From DAOUJI01 sp034422875 (GTDB taxonomy: Bacteria > Chloroflexota > Dehalococcoidia > Lucifugimonadales > JAGWBF01), in assembly GCA_034422875.1 (NCBI GenBank), contig DAOUJI010000127.1:1-8898 (forward strand): a stretch of 8,898 nucleotides of DNA, read 5' to 3'. Below, in pieces: positions 5,377-8,898 of the stretch (positions are counted from its first letter, which is position 1; every line of letters starts with the position of its first letter). The notes under the pieces were generated by a model. The model saw nothing but the letters and a program-made list of their open reading frames with translations, had not been told where the DNA came from and searched no databases. The translations under genes and the position numbers were made by a program.

Positions 5377-6864
5377 TCAGTCCGAGGCTGCGTTGCTTAC
5401 GGGTTGGGGAGGCGCAGGTTCAGCAACTACGGGTTGTCCCTCTATTTTGAATACGGAGATGACCAGGCCAATGGTCATCACGCCACCCATGACCCACAAA
5501 GCGCGGCGCACCCCGGCTACGAAGGCGCCGGGGTCTTCCGCTACCGCGTCCAGCTTGGACTCAGCCCCCAACGAAGCCATGGTCGCGACGACTATGGCAG
5601 TCAGCGCCGCCGTGCCCGCCACTGAGGCCGTGTTTCGCATCAATTGAGTGAAGGCCGAAATCACTCCGTACCTGTGACGCTCTACCGCGCTGAGTATGGA
5701 GCTGGTGTTGGGAGATATGAACAGTCCGAGGCCAACCATCTGTGCTGTCACCAATATGATGACAACCGCAAGGGGAGTGGTCTCGCTCATGACGGCGGCC
5801 ATTGCGAAAAGGCTGGCCGACGAGATGGCCATCCCAGCGACGGTCAGTGACCTCCAGCCCAGCTTGTCGGATATCGCGCCTGATGCAGGCCCGACCAGGG
5901 TCATAGCCGCGGCGCCCGAAATCAAGGCCAGCCCGGCCTCTCTGGGGCTGTAGCCCAGAACGTCCTGGAGATATATGGGTATGAGGAACATGGCCGAGAC
6001 CACACCCAGGAAGGCGAGCCAGCCCGCCGCCACCCCCCTGGCAAACACGGGCCGCTTGAAGAGCCGGAGGTCCAGCATGGGATTGGCGGACCTCAGTTCC
6101 CACCACACAAACATCGCTCCCAAAGCTGCCGATAGAGCCAGTCCGGTGGCGCATAGGGCTGAGTCCCAACCCAGCCGGTTTCCGTTGGTGATTGTCAACA
6201 GGAACACCAACAGCGCCACCGCTGACAACGCTGCTCCCGCCCAGTCGAACGCCTGCCTCTGACCGAGGGCTGCGTCCTGGGATATGCGTTTGTTGTCCAG
6301 GATCAGGAGAGAAGCAGCTATGGCTACTACGGCAGCCGGCACGTTGATGTAAAACACCCACTGCCATCCAAAAGCGTCGATCAACACTCCGCTAATCACA
6401 GGTCCCAGGATTGCCCCTGCTCCGACGACTCCCAGATGGAGCCCCAAAGCTTTGCCCCGTTCCTCATTGGGGAACGCTGACACAATCATGGCCATGCCAT
6501 TGGCTTGAATCATGGCCGAACCCACCCCCTGTATCAACTTGGCCGCTATGAGCATCCACAAGAACTGGGACGCCCCGGCCATGACGGAGGTCAAGGCGAA
6601 GATGATGAGGCCGATTACGTAGACCTGCTTGCGGCCTATGATGTCGGCTATGCGCCCGGCAGGCAGCAGAAAGACTGATATGAACAGGGTCTCGCCTATG
6701 GTGACCCATTGGACCGTGGACAGGCCTGCGTCGAAATGCTTGCCGATGGTGGACAGAGCCAGGGGCACGCTGGCGGCGCTTATAACCGAGACAAAGGTGC
6801 CCAGGGCAATGGTGCGGAAGACCCACCACTTGTAGTTGGAGGAGAAGGCTGTGGAAAGCGGCAT
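5377..6864 (-). CDS. MFS transporter, DHA2 (EmrB/QacA-like) 14-helix family
   Basis: This 495-residue inner-membrane protein has about 14 hydrophobic helices, as in DHA2 drug:H+ antiporters, which export hydrophobic compounds using the proton gradient. Motif A is GRIADIIGRKQ at 70-80 after helix 2. A motif-B-like segment, AAKLIQGVGSAMI, is at 107-119 in helix 4. Motif C is the helix-5 segment GAGAILGPVISGVLID at 148-163. FGWQWVFYINVP at 165-176 is also typical of the family. Helix 1 reads FVSVISAASVPLALSTI where many DHA2 members have an Asp-containing LD.TIVNVALP motif, so that acidic residue is missing. A short Pro/Ala-rich tail ends the protein. The ATG at 6864 has only a weak ribosome site. 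No adjacent TetR or MarR regulator or membrane-fusion partner is seen. Substrate is unknown. Confidence 0.93.
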   Translation of the reverse strand: MPLSTAFSSNYKWWVFRTIALGTFVSVISAASVPLALSTIGKHFDAGLSTVQWVTIGETLFISVFLLPAGRIADIIGRKQVYVIGLIIFALTSVMAGASQFLWMLIAAKLIQGVGSAMIQANGMAMIVSAFPNEERGKALGLHLGVVGAGAILGPVISGVLIDAFGWQWVFYINVPAAVVAIAASLLILDNKRISQDAALGQRQAFDWAGAALSAVALLVFLLTITNGNRLGWDSALCATGLALSAALGAMFVWWELRSANPMLDLRLFKRPVFARGVAAGWLAFLGVVSAMFLIPIYLQDVLGYSPREAGLALISGAAAMTLVGPASGAISDKLGWRSLTVAGMAISSASLFAMAAVMSETTPLAVVIILVTAQMVGLGLFISPNTSSILSAVERHRYGVISAFTQLMRNTASVAGTAALTAIVVATMASLGAESKLDAVAEDPGAFVAGVRRALWVMGGVMTIGLVISVFKIEGQPVVAEPAPPQPVSNAASD

Positions 6865-7210
6865 TGTACGGGACGCCTACCGGCTACTATGGCCCAACAG
6901 GGCGGCGCCAGTCAATGGCGCAGAGATGTCTGCCGCGTCAACAAGATTGTCACTGCGGGTCCAGAGCCAATCGAACTGGGTTGCCCCGGATGTTCCAAGA
7001 CAACCCCGCTGAATGCGCACGGAAGATGGCGTCGGAGAGTTATCGGGTTATTTCGTAGATGTTCGTAGTCTTGGTGATTTCGCTGGGGACGATAAGCAAT
7101 GGGTTTCCTGAAGGGCTGTGAACGGCGGAAACAAGGTCAATTCCCTCCGGGCCTTCTCAGGGGATGTCAGTTGTGAGGCAACGCTGAGGGCTTATAAGCG
7201 CCGAAAACGT
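6865..7210. other. 346-base intergenic region between kinase and MFS genes
   Basis: Both flanking genes read leftward. I found no tRNA, clear hairpin-plus-T-run terminator or recognisable riboswitch. It contains a weak candidate promoter for the MFS gene and a palindromic GCTTATAAGC just beyond the kinase stop. Short ORFs on the + strand (for example 6864-7058) lack ribosome sites and family features, and I do not call them genes. Confidence 0.5.
6886..6915 (-). promoter_or_regulatory. Weak candidate promoter for the MFS gene
   Basis: On the - strand TTGACT (6915-6910) and CATAGT (6891-6886) are separated by 18 bases, and transcription would start only about 15 bases before the ATG at 6864. 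Two mismatches in the -10 and the very short leader make this tentative. Confidence 0.25.
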
Positions 7211-8434
7211 TCAGCCCAAGGTTTCGTCGACTAGCGCCAAACCGGATTCCAATCTGCGGTCCCAGTCGCTCTGGACATGCCGTAACGTATTTGTGCAAGT
7301 TCTGAACAAACAAATGGCCTCACGCAGAGCGAGATCTTGTTCCGTCCAGCTAAATCGCTCTAATGCGGCACGGCGGAAGCTGAAGTGGTAGGCCCTGCAT
7401 GTTTCAGCCTCTTTTTCTTTCCGTCCGAAACTGGCTGCCCACCGTAAGTGGGCAAGGAAGTTGCCAACGTCGAGCATAGGGTCTCCCGGCCCTGCTTCTT
7501 CAAAATCAACGAGAGCTATGTTGCCGTCGGGCAACATCAGCATTTGGTCATCATAGAAGTCGTTGTGGGCTGTGTGGGTTGGCTCCCAGGACTCAACGAA
7601 TTGGTCCAGCCTCTTTGTGATGTCATTCAAAAGTTGGACTATGGGGCCATGGCCCTTTGAGGCAAAATTGAAGATGCGCTTCGCCCTATCATAAGAGCCG
7701 TTCAGGTTGAATGGACGGCGATCAATGTTCTGGGAGGGTAAGGTCCACAGGCTTTCCAACCTGTCAAAAAGCAACGCAGGGTCCGGACCATTCCCGTCGC
7801 GTATGTACTCTCTCATGTTCGCACCCGGTATTTTCGACATCCATAATGTGCCTCCTTCAGGCCAGTGTCCTGCAATGCGAGGCACAACAAATCTGGAGCG
7901 TCCGATAAGCTCCGCGCCGGCAAGAATAGGGGTCATGTCCGTAGGGCGGACAACCCGGACAAAAAACATCACTTTGCCGATTCTATGGACTAACACAGCT
8001 CGAGTCCTGGGCCGGTAGCGGACCAGTCCAACCTGTATGCGTCGCACCGGAACGGTGAGGACGTATTTGTTTACTAGCTTTGTAGCAGTTTCGGGGTAGG
8101 CCGCTTGCCCGAGTCCCGGCAGATTTGGGTCTTCCGGGTATCTGAAAGACTGGATTGGCTCGTTGCGCTTGATCCCCACTGTGAAGCACTCAGACGGTAG
8201 GGATTCATCAGCAGGCCATTCCAAGGTGTAGCTAATGAACTCCTGCCTGCCTGGGACATGGTTGTATTGAAATACCCGTATTTGTTGAGGTCTAGGTTCC
8301 TGGTCTCTGAAATGTTCGGAGAATGTCTCCCAAATCCACTCACCGTCAAAGAGTTTGGATAGGTCACCCAAGAGAGGGTCTTCGGGAAGGCTGACCTGCG
8401 GATGAACAGGTACGTTAGTGAGCGGAACAGTCAT
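7211..8434 (-). CDS. APH-fold phosphotransferase (aminoglycoside phosphotransferase-like kinase)
   Basis: A 407-residue protein, counted from the ATG at 8434, with a C-terminal APH/choline-kinase catalytic lobe. The catalytic loop is H290-N-D292-F-Y-D-D-Q297, the HxD form with Gln as second metal ligand, instead of HGDLHPGN. The metal-binding motif is D310-F-E in ALVDFEEAGPGDPMLDVGNFLAHL, a hallmark of the superfamily. The N-lobe contains VRYRPRTRAVLV, then FFVRVVRP, where Arg160 may replace the usual ATP-binding Lys. These proteins phosphorylate small-molecule hydroxyls such as sugars, aminoglycosides, choline or metabolites; the substrate here is unknown and drug resistance should not be assumed. 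The frame extends to a TTG at 8506, but the extra 24 residues look non-conserved. Neither start has a good ribosome site. Its G+C content is visibly lower than that of the genes to the left, which suggests a different origin. Confidence 0.85.
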   Translation of the reverse strand: MTVPLTNVPVHPQVSLPEDPLLGDLSKLFDGEWIWETFSEHFRDQEPRPQQIRVFQYNHVPGRQEFISYTLEWPADESLPSECFTVGIKRNEPIQSFRYPEDPNLPGLGQAAYPETATKLVNKYVLTVPVRRIQVGLVRYRPRTRAVLVHRIGKVMFFVRVVRPTDMTPILAGAELIGRSRFVVPRIAGHWPEGGTLWMSKIPGANMREYIRDGNGPDPALLFDRLESLWTLPSQNIDRRPFNLNGSYDRAKRIFNFASKGHGPIVQLLNDITKRLDQFVESWEPTHTAHNDFYDDQMLMLPDGNIALVDFEEAGPGDPMLDVGNFLAHLRWAASFGRKEKEAETCRAYHFSFRRAALERFSWTEQDLALREAICLFRTCTNTLRHVQSDWDRRLESGLALVDETLG

Positions 8435-8494
8435 CGCAATGCGACCACAGCCATAGAAGCATCCAGAATCCTGGCGTAGACCGGTCAAACGGTG

Positions 8495-8510
8495 AAGGTT
8501 GACCAACCTT
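8495..8510. repeat. Short inverted repeat upstream of the kinase gene
   Basis: AAGGTTG and CAACCTT face each other across two bases, directly downstream of the possible -10 at 8517-8522. The position suits a repressor operator. It also covers the alternative TTG start at 8506. At 7 bp per arm it could be chance. Confidence 0.35.
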
Positions 8511-8516
8511 TAGTCT

Positions 8517-8546
8517 AGTATGCCAAGAGCCTTGTAGTTTTAGCAA
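8517..8546 (-). promoter_or_regulatory. Weak candidate promoter for the kinase gene
   Basis: On the - strand TTGCTA (8546-8541) and CATACT (8522-8517) are 18 bases apart, each with 4 of 6 consensus matches. Transcription from here would give a leader of about 75 bases to the ATG at 8434 and would leave almost none for the TTG at 8506. Confidence 0.25.
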
Positions 8547-8682
8547 AACTCGGTTTGGTGGGCGTCCACGTTCTGATCCGTTTTACCTATTTCGTAGTGG
8601 CCTGCAAATTCCCAACGAATGGCCGAGATCCGTTGCCGATCGGACGTTGTTGAGCTGCTTCTGGTACAAGGTAATCGTCGAG

Positions 8683-8898
8683 TCAATTCCCAAAATATAG
8701 CTGTATGACTATCAATGTTTCGCTCCTGGTTAGCGAACCTTCGAAGTAGTCGGCTACGGCTGCTAACGCTTCATCTCTGTCGATCACACCGTTGTCGTTG
8801 TTGTCGTACCGTCGTAACAGGTCCGTCTCGGTGTTGTCGTCCGTGTTGTCCGTGGGGGTGGGGGTGTCGACGCCGTCGCTGTCGGTTCCGTCGTTGTC
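8683..8898 (-). CDS. C-terminal end of an Asp/Thr-rich protein with an EF-hand/dockerin-like tail, truncated by the window
   Basis: The - strand frame is open from the right edge (8898) to a TGA at 8685-8683, giving the last 71 residues of a protein whose start lies outside. The first 26 or so are Asp/Thr/Asn-rich (SDGVDTPTPTDNTDDNTETD), like an extracellular linker or calcium-binding stalk. Then comes RYDNNDNGVIDRDEALAAV. Its loop D-N-N-D-N-G-V-I-D-R-D-E has acidic or amide ligands at positions 1, 3, 5, 9 and 12 and Gly at 6, a good EF-hand calcium loop. DYFEG, LTRSETLIVIQLYFGN and the stop follow. A single EF-hand plus a second helix ending in YFG resembles dockerin-like C-terminal modules of secreted proteins in bacteria and archaea. 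Export and calcium binding are inferred, and the main domain of the protein is not visible. Confidence 0.75.
   Translation of the reverse strand, partial: DNDGTDSDGVDTPTPTDNTDDNTETDLLRRYDNNDNGVIDRDEALAAVADYFEGSLTRSETLIVIQLYFGN

Noticed and set aside
5561..6367. 268-residue - strand ORF overlapping the MFS gene
   Set aside because: It is a shifted frame inside the exporter gene, rich in Gly, Arg, His and Ser with no family features, as expected from G+C-rich coding DNA.
6940..7000. Possible tRNA, from GGTCCAGAGCCAATCGAACTGG
   Set aside because: It superficially resembles a T-arm, but GTTCGA spacing, the acceptor stem and the anticodon arm cannot be assembled.
6864..7068. Possible small + strand gene with Cys residues (ELGCPGCSK)
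   Set aside because: It has a single CxxC, no ribosome site, and runs antisense out of the MFS 5' end. No frame shows a recognisable domain.
8780..8898. GTC/GTT-rich tract as a microsatellite or origin-like repeat
   Set aside because: It is the complement of GAC/AAC codons for an Asp/Asn/Thr-rich linker and EF-hand in an open frame. The units are irregular.

Overview
The window holds bacterial DNA, mostly G+C-rich, dense with genes and with short intergenic gaps. The mix of a canonical uvrA, an amidase-signature enzyme, an alpha/beta hydrolase, a DHA2-type MFS exporter and a protein ending in a dockerin-like EF-hand tail would fit a marine or soil Chloroflexota lineage (Dehalococcoidia/SAR202-like). 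That placement is an inference from gene style; there is no rRNA or other marker here to confirm it.

Layout. On the + strand, the 3' part of uvrA (1-1184) overlaps by one base (TGATG) an amidase gene (1184-2605), which is followed by a small two-helix membrane protein (2643-2885). Everything to the right is on the - strand. Read in the direction of transcription, from right to left, it contains: the 3' end of a gene for an Asp/Thr-rich protein with a C-terminal EF-hand/dockerin-like unit (8683 to beyond 8898), an APH-fold kinase (7211-8434), a 14-helix MFS exporter (5377-6864), a tandem-duplicated protein of unknown function (4429-5235), a membrane-anchored coiled-coil protein built on four 11-residue repeats (3937-4260) and an alpha/beta hydrolase (2961-3746). 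The + and - blocks converge at about 2886-2960.

Three of the leftward genes look like separate transcription units. The duplicated-domain gene has a consensus Shine-Dalgarno sequence and a TTTACC-17-TATAAT promoter. A G+C-rich hairpin follows it, then a candidate promoter and a good ribosome site for the coiled-coil gene. A second, nearly identical hairpin follows that gene, then a TTGACC-17-TAACAT promoter for the hydrolase. The two hairpins are copies of the same palindrome.

The item most likely to be undescribed is the 268-residue protein at 4429-5235. It consists of two copies of a roughly 98-residue domain, each carrying FDCF..APH.HYGP.NK, with regularly placed Cys and His residues. I do not recognise an established function for it. 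No multi-gene defence or biosynthetic system is evident. The kinase gene and the right edge are visibly lower in G+C than the rest and may have a different history.
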